From Roseobacter sp. (GTDB lineage: Bacteria; Pseudomonadota; Alphaproteobacteria; Rhodobacterales; Rhodobacteraceae), in NCBI RefSeq assembly GCF_024639605.1, contig NZ_JAHEHZ010000018.1:1-35743 (forward strand): DNA of 35,743 nt, written 5' to 3'. Position numbers and translations under genes: made by a program. Of the stretch, positions 24,752-34,454 are shown one piece after another. Below the pieces are notes generated by a model. That model was not told where the DNA came from, searched no databases, and saw only the letters and a program-made list of their open reading frames with translations. Positions within the stretch are counted from its first letter, which is position 1; the number at the start of each line of letters is the position of its first letter.

Positions 24752-25831
24752 GTGAAAACAATCGTTATCGGCGCGGGCATTATCGGTGCACTGACCGCTT
24801 TCGAACTGGCCCGCCGCGGGGCGGAGGTGACAGTGATTGATGCGGGCCCGCCGGCGGGCGCGGCGACCGGATCGTCCTTTGGCTGGATAAACGCGAGCTT
24901 TTACGAAAACGAAGACCATTTTCGCCTGCGCGCGGCGGCAATTGAGGCCCATCATGCACTGGCCGGAACCCTCTCCACCACCGCGGTGCAATGGCAGGGC
25001 TGTCTGTGCTGGGAGGAGCAGGGCGCGGCTTTCGACGCGCAGTTTTCGGCCCTGCAGGCGCTTGGGTATGACGTGCGATGCGTCAGGCGCGCGGAATTCG
25101 CAACCCTGGAGCCGCAGATCCGCCCGCCGGAACGGGCGCTTCTTTTCGCCGGCGAAGGGGCCGCGGATATTGCGGAACTCGCCCGTAACGCTCTCGATGC
25201 CGCCATGGCGCTGGGGGCACAGCTTGTGACCGGATTGCGGGTCACCGGACTGGTCAGTCACAACGAAAAGATCACCGGAATGCGATGGTCCGGTGGTGTC
25301 ATCGACGCGGATCGTGTGGTGCTCGCAACCGGTACAGCCACTGAGCAGCTGCTGGCGGATGTCGGAGTGCCGTTGCCGATGCCGGACCGGCCCGGGCTGA
25401 TCCTGCGGACCGGTCCGATGCCGCCTTTGCTGGCGCATATTCTGGTATCGCCCGGGCAGGAGCTGCGCCAGCTCGGTGACGGGCGTTTGCTGGCGCCGAC
25501 CGCCGCCGCGCACCAGAGCGACAGGACGGAAAATATCGTCGAAAACCCGCAGGTGCTGGCGGATCTGGCCGCCGGGCGCGTGAGCCGGCTGATCGGGCAG
25601 CATGTCACCTGGGAAAGCGTCTCGCTGGCCTGGCGGCCGGTGCCGGGGGACGGGGTGCCGGTCATCGGGTCGTGCGGGCCGGCCGGACTTTATGTCACGA
25701 CCATGCACTCGGGTGCCACGCTCGCGCCGCTTGTGGCCCGGATCGCGGCGACAGAGATCACAGGTGCTGCGCTGGGCAACAGTGACGCAATGCTGGTCGC
25801 ACCCTACCGGCCGCAGCGGTTCACAGACTGA
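24752..25831 (+). CDS. FAD-dependent oxidoreductase (DAO family)
   Basis: This is a 359-residue flavoprotein of the glycine oxidase / D-amino-acid oxidase group. The N-terminal dinucleotide fold is TIVIGAGIIGALTAFELARRGAEVTVIDAG (3-32), followed by GAATGSSFGWINA. The substrate/flavin domain ends in VPVIGSCGPAGLYVTTMHSGATLAPL. The start is a GTG at 24752 with GGGGGAA six bases upstream; the open frame extends to 24695. It is probably a soluble enzyme oxidising an amine or amino acid; the substrate cannot be read from the sequence. Its 3' end overlaps the convergent GNAT by 11 bases. Confidence 0.9.
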   Translation: MKTIVIGAGIIGALTAFELARRGAEVTVIDAGPPAGAATGSSFGWINASFYENEDHFRLRAAAIEAHHALAGTLSTTAVQWQGCLCWEEQGAAFDAQFSALQALGYDVRCVRRAEFATLEPQIRPPERALLFAGEGAADIAELARNALDAAMALGAQLVTGLRVTGLVSHNEKITGMRWSGGVIDADRVVLATGTATEQLLADVGVPLPMPDRPGLILRTGPMPPLLAHILVSPGQELRQLGDGRLLAPTAAAHQSDRTENIVENPQVLADLAAGRVSRLIGQHVTWESVSLAWRPVPGDGVPVIGSCGPAGLYVTTMHSGATLAPLVARIAATEITGAALGNSDAMLVAPYRPQRFTD

Positions 25832-26333
25832 GCTCATAGAAAACAAGGAATTCGGCCATGCCCGCCGGCAGATCCCGGTACTCGCCGCGCGCACGAAAGC
25901 CGAGGCTTTCATAGAGCCTCTGCGCATCCGTGAAACGACGCGAGGTATCAAGGAAAACGCGCGAAAAGCCGTCCGCGCGGGTCTGGGCGATCAGTGCCTG
26001 AGACAATTGCCGCCCTGTGCCGGTGCCGCGGGCTTCGGGCCGGACATAGACGCGTTTGATCTCGGCATCAGTGTCGCTCAGCGGGTGATACATGCCGCAG
26101 GCAACCGGCATTCCGCCATGCTCGGCGAGCAGAATAATTCCGTTGGGCCGGGCGTGTTTTTCCGCAAGGCTGTTCATCAGCGCCCGGTAGCTCTCCAGCC
26201 CGTAGGACAACAGAACAGCGCGCCGCACCTCGTCGCTGTGACCCAGCAGATAGTCACGATACTCCCAGCAAAGCTGGCGCACCGTGTCCAGATCCGCAGG
26301 CCCGCTGGCCTGCCGGATCACGATATCACTCAC
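25821..26333 (-). CDS. GNAT-family N-acetyltransferase
   Basis: This is a 170-residue single GNAT domain. The acetyl-CoA loop is VYVRPEARGTGTGRQLSQALIAQTRADGF (about 95-123), with the characteristic R-x2-G-x-G/T pattern, followed by DTSRRFTDAQRLYESLGFRARGEY. The start is a GTG at 26333, preceded by AGGCGGG. The open frame continues into the enolase gene but no better site is seen. It begins 13 bases after eno on the same strand, so it may be translated from the eno transcript. The substrate is unknown. Confidence 0.85.
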   Translation of the reverse strand: MSDIVIRQASGPADLDTVRQLCWEYRDYLLGHSDEVRRAVLLSYGLESYRALMNSLAEKHARPNGIILLAEHGGMPVACGMYHPLSDTDAEIKRVYVRPEARGTGTGRQLSQALIAQTRADGFSRVFLDTSRRFTDAQRLYESLGFRARGEYRDLPAGMAEFLVFYELSL

Positions 26334-26346
26334 GAGCGCCCGCCTG

Positions 26347-28555
<2,209 letters not shown>

Positions 28556-28623
28556 CAAGGGGGTCCGTTCGCTTAGTCACGGAAACCTCTAAGCCGCGCG
28601 TCGCGTTCTGTCGAGAGCCGCGG

Positions 28624-29340
28624 TCAGGGTTTCAGGCGGACGAGGATTGTTTTGCCCTGGGTCTTTGTTTCCAGGCGGTCGGACAGCGCCCCGATGAGGC
28701 TGCTGAATTTCGCGTGTCCATAGGTGCGCTGGTCAAAATCCGAGTGCGCGGCGACGATCTCGTTTTTGATCTGGCTGAGGTTATACCACTCGTCGTCCTG
28801 CTCGATCTTCTTCATCGCGTTGGAAATCCGCTGATAGGCGTGGTTGAGCGATGCTTTGGGCTTTTTCGCGGCCGCTTTGTCTTTGCTTCCGGTATCCTCG
28901 CCGTTGAGGTTTTCGATCAGGATGAAACGGTTGCAGACGTTGCGCAGGGATTCCGGAGCTTTGTCTTCGCCGATGCCGACCACCATAAGCCCGTCCTCGC
29001 GCAGCCTGTTGGCCAGTGCGGTGAAATCGCTGTCAGAGGAGACCAGCACAAAGCCGTCAAACCGCCCGCCGTGCAGGATATCCATCGCATCAATCACCAG
29101 ACCGATGTCAGAGGCGTTCTTGCCGGTGGTGTTGGCGGTTTCCTGATGCGCTACCAGCCCGAGGCTCTGGATCGTCTTTGCCCAGGCACTGAGACGCCCG
29201 CTTGACCAGTCACCATAGACGCGGCGCAGCGCAGGCTCGCCGATCCGTTTGATCTCTTCGAGGATCGATCCGGCATATCTGGCCGGAACGTTGTCCGCGT
29301 CAATCAGCACTGCCAGCAGGGGGCGGTCGCGTTCGGGCAC
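28624..29340 (-). CDS. NYN-domain protein with C-terminal LOTUS/OST-HTH domain
   Basis: This is a 238-residue protein. Residues 8-145 form a PIN-like NYN domain: LIDADNVPARY (Asp14, Asp16), KNASDIGLVIDAM (Asp78) and LVSSDSDFTALANRLRE (Asp103, Asp105) give the acidic metal site of a probable RNase. A Lys/Ala-rich linker (150-165) leads to a C-terminal winged-helix-like segment (about 168-238: NAMKKIEQDDEWYNLSQIKNEIVAAH...YGHAKFSSLIGAL) that matches the LOTUS/OST-HTH pattern known to bind RNA. A ribonuclease or RNA-control role is inferred. It is preceded on the same strand by the Fur-family gene. Confidence 0.88.
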   Translation of the reverse strand: MPERDRPLLAVLIDADNVPARYAGSILEEIKRIGEPALRRVYGDWSSGRLSAWAKTIQSLGLVAHQETANTTGKNASDIGLVIDAMDILHGGRFDGFVLVSSDSDFTALANRLREDGLMVVGIGEDKAPESLRNVCNRFILIENLNGEDTGSKDKAAAKKPKASLNHAYQRISNAMKKIEQDDEWYNLSQIKNEIVAAHSDFDQRTYGHAKFSSLIGALSDRLETKTQGKTILVRLKP

Positions 29341-29386
29341 TCTGTTTCCTCTCGTTCAGTTTCCGGTGCAGCCGCGGGCCGGCGCG

Positions 29387-29800
29387 TCACCCCTTTTTCA
29401 AAGGCACGCCGTATAGCTCCAGACGGTGACCGCGCAGCTCATATCCGAGCTTGCGTGCAATCCGGTCCTGCAGGTCTTCGATCTCGGCGTCGACAAATTC
29501 GATGACCTCGCCTGAGTTCATATCGATCAGGTGGTCGTGGTGGTCGCGTTCAGCGTCCTCATAGCGCGCGCGCCCGTCTCCGAACTCGAGCTTGTCGAGG
29601 ATGCCGGCCTCTTCAAAGAGCTTTACCGTCCGGTACACGGTTGCAATTGAAATGCCCGCATCCACCGCCGAGGCACGCGCATAAAGCTCTTCCACATCGG
29701 GGTGGTCGTCGCTGTCTTCCAGCACTTTCGCGATAACGCGGCGCTGGCCGGTCATGCGCAGCCCCATGGTTTCGCAGCGCTTCAGGATGGACTTGCTCAT
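29387..29800 (-). CDS. fur: Fur-family metalloregulator
   Basis: This is a 137-residue Fur-fold repressor. The winged helix (1-80) includes MTGQRRVIAKVLEDSDDHPDVEELYARA and SIATVYRTVKLFEEAGIL. The dimerisation/metal domain has HHDH (87-90), EVIEFVDAEIEDLQ and GHRLELYG. No CxxC zinc motif is present (the only Cys is residue 9), a trait of the alphaproteobacterial Fur/Mur branch that often responds to manganese rather than iron. AGGAAA precedes the ATG at 29800; the frame is open to 29884. The symbol is family-level: it may be a Mur functionally. Confidence 0.9.
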   Translation of the reverse strand: MSKSILKRCETMGLRMTGQRRVIAKVLEDSDDHPDVEELYARASAVDAGISIATVYRTVKLFEEAGILDKLEFGDGRARYEDAERDHHDHLIDMNSGEVIEFVDAEIEDLQDRIARKLGYELRGHRLELYGVPLKKG

Positions 29801-29941
29801 AGATCGTTTCCTGTCCGGATGGTCCCCGGTTCTAGCCGGGTTTGGCACGGGCGACCAGATCAGAATGCGCACTGTGGTTGACACGGAGGTAAAAAAAGCC
29901 CATCTGCACGTCAGACGATGCCTTCTGCCGCGTGAGCAGTT

Positions 29942-29978
29942 CGGGCGCCCGGGTGAAATAACCCGACGTGCGCGCCCG
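29942..29978 (+). promoter_or_regulatory. Nested hairpin in the helicase leader
   Basis: An outer stem CGGGCGC (29942-29948) / GCGCCCG (29972-29978) encloses an inner stem CGGGT (29950-29954) / ACCCG (29961-29965) with loop GAAATA. On the plus strand TTTC follows. It could be a terminator of a short upstream transcript or part of the helicase leader. The function is inferred. Confidence 0.45.
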
Positions 29979-30083
29979 TTTCAAAGGCACGTTGTTGTTC
30001 CCAAAATCACGCGTGGGGCCAGACGCGACAGACAGATGCCGGCACTTCGCCGTCCTCTGCGATCTGGCGCGTGTCCCGACGTG

Positions 30084-30101
30084 GCATTCCTGACGGAATG
30101 C
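30084..30101 (+). promoter_or_regulatory. Short hairpin 50 bases before the helicase start
   Basis: GCATTCC (30084-30090) and GGAATGC (30095-30101) form a perfect 7-bp stem with loop TGAC, about 50 bases before the helicase ATG. It is AT-rich downstream (GATGAGAATTAATG). It could affect translation or be a symmetric operator; the sequence alone does not decide. Confidence 0.4.
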
Positions 30102-30152
30102 GATGAGAATTAATGTGCCGGGCTGATCGCAGCCGGGCCGGAAAGATTATAT

Positions 30153-31511
30153 ATGAGTGACTTTGATATGATGGGTCTGCCGCAAAAGCTGGTGGACCGT
30201 CTGAATGAAATGGGTCTGAAAGATCCGACCCCGATCCAGAAACAGGCCATTCCGCATGCGCTCAACGGGCGTGATGTGATGGGTCTGGCACAGACCGGCA
30301 CCGGCAAAACGGCCGCTTTCGGTGTGCCGCTGGTGGCACAGATGCTTGAGATGCCGGGCCGCCCGGCGCCGAAATCCGTGCGCGGACTGGTGCTGGCACC
30401 GACACGTGAACTGGCCACGCAGATCAGCGTGAACCTGCGCGGATTTGCCGAGAAGACGCCGCTGAAGGTGGCGATGGTTGTGGGAGGTCAGTCGATCAAC
30501 AACCAGATCAAACGCCTTGAGCGCGGTGTCGATCTGCTGGTGGCCACACCCGGCCGTCTGCTGGACCTGATGGACCGGCGTGCGGTGCGGCTTGATGCGG
30601 CGACCTTCCTTGTGCTGGACGAAGCGGACCAGATGCTCGACATGGGTTTCATCCACGATCTGCGCAAAATCGCGAAGGTCATCCCGGCAGAGCGCCAGAC
30701 GATGCTCTTTTCCGCGACCATGCCGAAACTGATGAACGAGATCGCGCAGAGCTATCTTAACCGTCCGATCCGCGTCGAGGTTTCCCCCCCCGGCAAGGCT
30801 GCAGACAAAGTGACGCAGGAAGTGCACTTCATCGCCAAATCCGAAAAAGCAAATCTGCTGATTGAGCTTCTGGGTAAACACCGGGGCGAGCGGGCGCTGG
30901 TTTTCGGACGGACCAAGCATGGTTCTGAAAAGCTGATGAAGACGCTTGTGAAGGCGGGCTTTGACGCAGCCTCCATCCACGGCAACAAATCGCAAGGCCA
31001 GCGCGACCGGGCCATCGCCGCATTCAAGTCCGGCGAGACGACTGTGCTTGTGGCCACTGATGTGGCGGCCCGCGGCCTCGATATTCCGGATGTAAAACAC
31101 GTCTATAACTTTGATTTGCCCAACGTGCCGGACAACTATGTGCACCGGATCGGTCGCACCGCGCGGGCCGGCAAAGACGGGGCCGCGATCGCCTTTTGCG
31201 CCCCCGAAGAGATGGATGAGCTGAAAGCGATTCAGAAAACCATGGGTGTCGCAATCCCGGTGGGCTCCGGCCGGCCGTGGGAGGTCGCGGATATTCCTGA
31301 AGGCGCCAAACCCGCAGGCCGTGGCCGGCGTCGCGGTGGTGGCGGCGGAGGTGGCCGTCCGAAATCCGCGGGCCCCGGTGGCGGACAGCAGCCGCACGGC
31401 AAGAAACCCGGCAGTGGTCGCAGACGGCGTCGCGGTGGCAAGCCCGGCGGCGGCCAGAGTAACGGGCAGGGCGGCCGGAATTCCGGCGGCGCCGGACAGA
31501 CTGCGGCCTGA
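30153..31511 (+). CDS. rhlE: DEAD-box ATP-dependent RNA helicase, RhlE type
   Basis: This is a 452-residue helicase. All core motifs are present: the Q motif region (FDMMGLPQKLVDRLNEMGLKDPTPIQ), motif I AQTGTGKT (46-53), Ib/PTRELA, TPGRLLDLM, motif II DEAD (156-159), motif III SAT, and the second domain with DVAARGLDIPDVKHV and HRIGRTARAG. The C-terminal 80 residues are an Arg/Gly/Lys-rich tail (RRRGGGGGGGRPKS...) that probably binds RNA non-specifically. RhlE proteins remodel ribosome precursors and take part in RNA decay, often in the cold. GGAAAG precedes the ATG. The long leader is structured. A hairpin follows the stop. Confidence 0.94.
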   Translation: MSDFDMMGLPQKLVDRLNEMGLKDPTPIQKQAIPHALNGRDVMGLAQTGTGKTAAFGVPLVAQMLEMPGRPAPKSVRGLVLAPTRELATQISVNLRGFAEKTPLKVAMVVGGQSINNQIKRLERGVDLLVATPGRLLDLMDRRAVRLDAATFLVLDEADQMLDMGFIHDLRKIAKVIPAERQTMLFSATMPKLMNEIAQSYLNRPIRVEVSPPGKAADKVTQEVHFIAKSEKANLLIELLGKHRGERALVFGRTKHGSEKLMKTLVKAGFDAASIHGNKSQGQRDRAIAAFKSGETTVLVATDVAARGLDIPDVKHVYNFDLPNVPDNYVHRIGRTARAGKDGAAIAFCAPEEMDELKAIQKTMGVAIPVGSGRPWEVADIPEGAKPAGRGRRRGGGGGGGRPKSAGPGGGQQPHGKKPGSGRRRRRGGKPGGGQSNGQGGRNSGGAGQTAA

Positions 31512-31524
31512 AATCATCTGAAGC

Positions 31525-31552
31525 CTTCCGGCGTGATAATCCGCGCCGGAAG
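31525..31552 (+). terminator. Hairpin after the helicase gene
   Basis: CTTCCGGCG (31525-31533) pairs perfectly with CGCCGGAAG (31544-31552) around a 10-base loop, 14 bases after the rhlE stop. There is no U-tract, so it may be a Rho-assisted or 3'-stabilising structure rather than a classical terminator. Confidence 0.55.
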
Positions 31553-31631
31553 CTAACCCCTCTGTTCATCGTGATGCCTGCCGTGCAGGCCGGCAATTGA
31601 CAATGTCTGCGGCGCGCGCCCTTGTGTGGCG

Positions 31632-32549
31632 ATGGACCGCAAATCACATATGGACACTTTCGGGGCGGTGGCGCTGATTGTTTTCGCGCTGCATCTGGCG
31701 TTCAATCAGGTCGTCATCAAAGTTACCAACGGCGGTTTCGGTCCGGTTTTTGCCGCCGGCCTGCGTTCCGCCGGCGCGGTTGTGGTCCTGCTGATCTGGA
31801 TGCGCCTGCGGGGTATTCCGCTGGCCGTGCCGAGAGCGGCGGTGCCCTCGGGCATCCTGGTCGGTCTGCTCTTTGGCACCGAGTTCATGATCCTCTTTAC
31901 CGCGCTTGATTTCACCACGGTCAGCCGGGCGTCCGTGATCTTTTATTCGATGCCCGTCTGGCTTGCGGTTGCCAGCCATTTTCTGATGCCGGGCGACCGG
32001 ATGACCGGGCGCCGCGCGCTGGGTCTTGTGATGGCGATGGCGGGCGTGGCGGCAGCGCTTCTGGACCGCAGCGATGTTACAGCAAGCCTGACAGGTGATC
32101 TGATGGCGCTGACGGCGGCGATGTGCTGGGCTGCGATCGCCCTGTGCGTGAAGGTCACCCCGCTGAGCCAGGTACCACCCGCAAACCAGCTGATTTTTCA
32201 GGTGGCTGTTTCCGCACCGCTGATGCTGGCCGTGGCGTTCTGGACGGGTGATCTCATGCGCGACCCGCAGCCGATCCACTTTGCAGGACTTGCGTTTCAG
32301 ACCGTGGCGGTGGCCTCGCTCGGCTTTCTGGCGTGGTTCTGGCTAATGTCGATCTATCCGGCCTCGGCGGTGGCCTCTTTCAGCTTTCTGTCGCCGGTCT
32401 TCGCGGTGATCCTTGGCTGGCTGCTTCTGGGCGAACATGTCAGCCTGCGGGTCTGGATGGCGCTCTTGCTCGTGGCGGGCGGTATCTGGCTGATTAACCG
32501 CCGGCCACGCGCCGCTCAGGTGCCGCAGAAGGTCGCCGGGACCCGCTGA
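31632..32549 (+). CDS. EamA/DMT-family transporter
   Basis: This is a protein of about 305 residues with ten predicted hydrophobic segments in two EamA repeats: DTFGAVALIVFALHLAFNQVVIK..., then AALLDRSDVTASLTGDLMALTAAMCWAAIALCVKV, and a C-terminal VFAVILGWLLLGEHVSLRVWMALLLVAGGIWLINRRP. The export substrate is unknown. The start is uncertain: ATG at 31632, ATG at 31650 and GTG at 31626 are all possible and none has a clear ribosome site. Its 3' end overlaps the convergent selO gene by 34 bases. Confidence 0.87.
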   Translation: MDRKSHMDTFGAVALIVFALHLAFNQVVIKVTNGGFGPVFAAGLRSAGAVVVLLIWMRLRGIPLAVPRAAVPSGILVGLLFGTEFMILFTALDFTTVSRASVIFYSMPVWLAVASHFLMPGDRMTGRRALGLVMAMAGVAAALLDRSDVTASLTGDLMALTAAMCWAAIALCVKVTPLSQVPPANQLIFQVAVSAPLMLAVAFWTGDLMRDPQPIHFAGLAFQTVAVASLGFLAWFWLMSIYPASAVASFSFLSPVFAVILGWLLLGEHVSLRVWMALLLVAGGIWLINRRPRAAQVPQKVAGTR

Positions 32550-33928
32550 GCCTGCGTGGGCGGGCGCATCAGCCCTGTGTCATCTGTGCCAAAAGGGTCG
32601 GCCAGTGCGGAGGATAACCGTTCAAAGGGCGCATAATCCCCTGCAACCGCTGCCGTGATCATCTCTTCGATCCGGTGATTGCGCGGGATGATACGAGGCG
32701 ATGCGGCCTGCATCACTGCCTCGGGCGCTTGCTCAGACATCAGCCTGGTCTGCCAGTCTGCGGCCCAGGCGTCATATGCGTCGCGGTCCACAAACTGATC
32801 GCGGGCATCGCCTCGCGCCAGAGCGTCGAACGTATTGGTGAAATCCGCCCCCTGCGCCTGCATCAGATCAAGCAGCGTCTGAATAAGCTGCCCGTCTTCG
32901 GGCACCGGATCCGCCAGACCGATTTTGGCGCCGAAGCGGTGCAGCCAGGCGGCTTCGATCTGTTGCGGCATCGCGTGCACGATGGCAGTTGCTTCTTCGA
33001 CCGCCGCCTCAGGGTCGTCCATCTGCTGCAACAAGGATGTGGCGAACTGCGCCATGTTCCACACCGCGATCCGGGGCTGGTTGGAATAAGCGTAACGCCT
33101 GGTCTGATCGATGGAACTGAACACGGTGTCGCTGTGATATTCATCCATGAAAGCACAGGGACCGTAATCGATTGTCTCTCCCGAGATAGTGCAGTTATCG
33201 GTGTTCATCACACCGTGGATGAAGCCCACCGACATCCAGGCTGCAATCAGGCGCGCCTGGGCGTCGCAGACCGCGCGCAACAGGTCCATCGGACCGCCCG
33301 CATCCGGAAAGTGGCGCTCAATGGCATAATCTGTGAGCTGTCGCAGGGAAGCAGTCTGACCACGGTGAGCAAAGACCTGAAAGGTGCCCACCCGCAGGTG
33401 GCTTGCGGCAACGCGCGTCAGCACGGCCCCCGGTAACACGGTTTCACGGATCACGTCCTCACCGGTGAGCGTCGCGGCCAGCGCACGTGTCGTCGGGATG
33501 CCAAGCGCATGCATCGCCTCTGAGACTACGTATTCGCGCAGCACAGGACCCAGCCAGGCGCGCCCGTCACCCATCCGTGAATAGGGGGTCGGGCCCGACC
33601 CCTTAAGCTGGATGTCGCGTCGCAGCCCGTCAGTGCCCACGACTTCGCCCAGCAAAAGCGCGCGCCCGTCGCCAAGCTGCGGATTGTAATTGCCGAACTG
33701 GTGCCCGGCATAAAGCTGCGCCAGCGGGGCGGCGCCTTCGGGCAGGGCGGTGCCGGAGAAAACGGCCGCGCGTTCGGCGTCATCCGCCTCGGAAAACCCC
33801 AGCAACGCACCGAGCGGCGCGTTGTAGGCAATAAGCGCGGGCGCGCGCGCCGGCGCCGGCATCTGGCGGGTAAAGAACGCGTCCGGCAGGCGGGCATAGG
33901 TATTGTCAAAGGGGGCTGTAATTGTCAT
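32516..33928 (-). CDS. selO: Protein adenylyltransferase SelO (YdiU family)
   Basis: This is a 470-residue pseudokinase that transfers AMP to protein Ser/Thr/Tyr residues. Family motifs are GHQFGNYNPQLGDGRALLLGE (75-95), IQLKGSGPTPYSRMGDGRAWLGP (106-128) with the ATP-binding Lys109, REYVVSEAMHALGIPTTRAL, and HGVMNTDN (238-245) followed by DYGP (254-257). The C-terminus ends in FCGT, with Cys in the place of the selenocysteine of some homologues. I placed the start at the ATG at 33928 (MTITAPFDN); GAGGGG is very close to it, and ATGs at 33937 and 33964 are alternatives. The E. coli protein acts in oxidative stress. Confidence 0.94.
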   Translation of the reverse strand: MTITAPFDNTYARLPDAFFTRQMPAPARAPALIAYNAPLGALLGFSEADDAERAAVFSGTALPEGAAPLAQLYAGHQFGNYNPQLGDGRALLLGEVVGTDGLRRDIQLKGSGPTPYSRMGDGRAWLGPVLREYVVSEAMHALGIPTTRALAATLTGEDVIRETVLPGAVLTRVAASHLRVGTFQVFAHRGQTASLRQLTDYAIERHFPDAGGPMDLLRAVCDAQARLIAAWMSVGFIHGVMNTDNCTISGETIDYGPCAFMDEYHSDTVFSSIDQTRRYAYSNQPRIAVWNMAQFATSLLQQMDDPEAAVEEATAIVHAMPQQIEAAWLHRFGAKIGLADPVPEDGQLIQTLLDLMQAQGADFTNTFDALARGDARDQFVDRDAYDAWAADWQTRLMSEQAPEAVMQAASPRIIPRNHRIEEMITAAVAGDYAPFERLSSALADPFGTDDTGLMRPPTQAQRVPATFCGT

Positions 33929-34004
33929 GCCCCTCATATAGGGGGCATCGGGCTGTGCCGCCACCCGTTCGGCGTCAGGTAAACGCTGCGCTGTGGGTCC
34001 GTCC

Positions 34005-34454
34005 TCAGAACCGGCGGGTCATCAGCATATAGTGCGGACGTTCGCGAAAGCCTGCGCGGGCATAGAGCTTTTGTTTGTCGGGCGCTGTGCGGTCCACTTC
34101 GAGGTGCAGTGCTTTCAGGCCCGCGCCCGCAAGCGCGCGCGGCAGGGCCTGCAGCGTTTCCGACGCTATCCCGCGACCACGCACGCCCGGGCGCACGTAA
34201 AGCTCATCGAGAAAACCGTCGAGACCGCCGAATTCCAGTGACCAGCCAAAGCTGATTACCACATACCCGATCGGCGCGCGCGCCGGGCCGATGAGATACG
34301 CTGCACCATGCGGGATGCCTTCCAGCAACGGAGCGATGCCGCCCCGGCGTGCCTCTGGCGTCATGGTGATGCCTTCTTCGACGTGAAAGGCCGAAACCAG
34401 CGCGTCGAGGCGGTCTAGGTGTTCAGTGGTTGCAAGGGTCAGTGAGGCGCTCAC
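34005..34454 (-). CDS. GNAT-family N-acetyltransferase
   Basis: This is a 149-residue GNAT domain: GYVVISFGWSLEFGGLDGFLDELYVRPGVRGRGIASETLQALPRALAGAGLKALHLEVDR (about 65-122) carries the R-G-R-G-I-A acetyl-CoA loop. RAGFRERPHYMLMTRRF closes the protein. The start is a GTG at 34454 that overlaps the stop of the nucleoside hydrolase gene by four bases (GTGA), so the two are translationally coupled. The substrate is unknown. Confidence 0.87.
   Translation of the reverse strand: MSASLTLATTEHLDRLDALVSAFHVEEGITMTPEARRGGIAPLLEGIPHGAAYLIGPARAPIGYVVISFGWSLEFGGLDGFLDELYVRPGVRGRGIASETLQALPRALAGAGLKALHLEVDRTAPDKQKLYARAGFRERPHYMLMTRRF

Larger units (their letters stand above)
29801..30152. other. Divergent intergenic region between fur and the RNA helicase
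   Basis: These 352 bases carry the promoters of fur (minus) and the DEAD-box gene (plus). Two hairpins (29942-29978 and 30084-30101) lie in what would be the helicase 5' leader. No ORF in it has a ribosome site. I see no convincing Fur/Mur operator, although autoregulation would be expected. Confidence 0.45.

Noticed and set aside
24701-25951. Minus-strand open frame of 416 codons
   Set aside because: It covers the FAD oxidoreductase in antisense. The oxidoreductase shows a clear dinucleotide fold and ribosome site, and the mirror frame shows none.
30147-31517. Minus-strand open frame of 456 codons
   Set aside because: It is the exact mirror of the RhlE helicase gene, with shadow composition and no family features.
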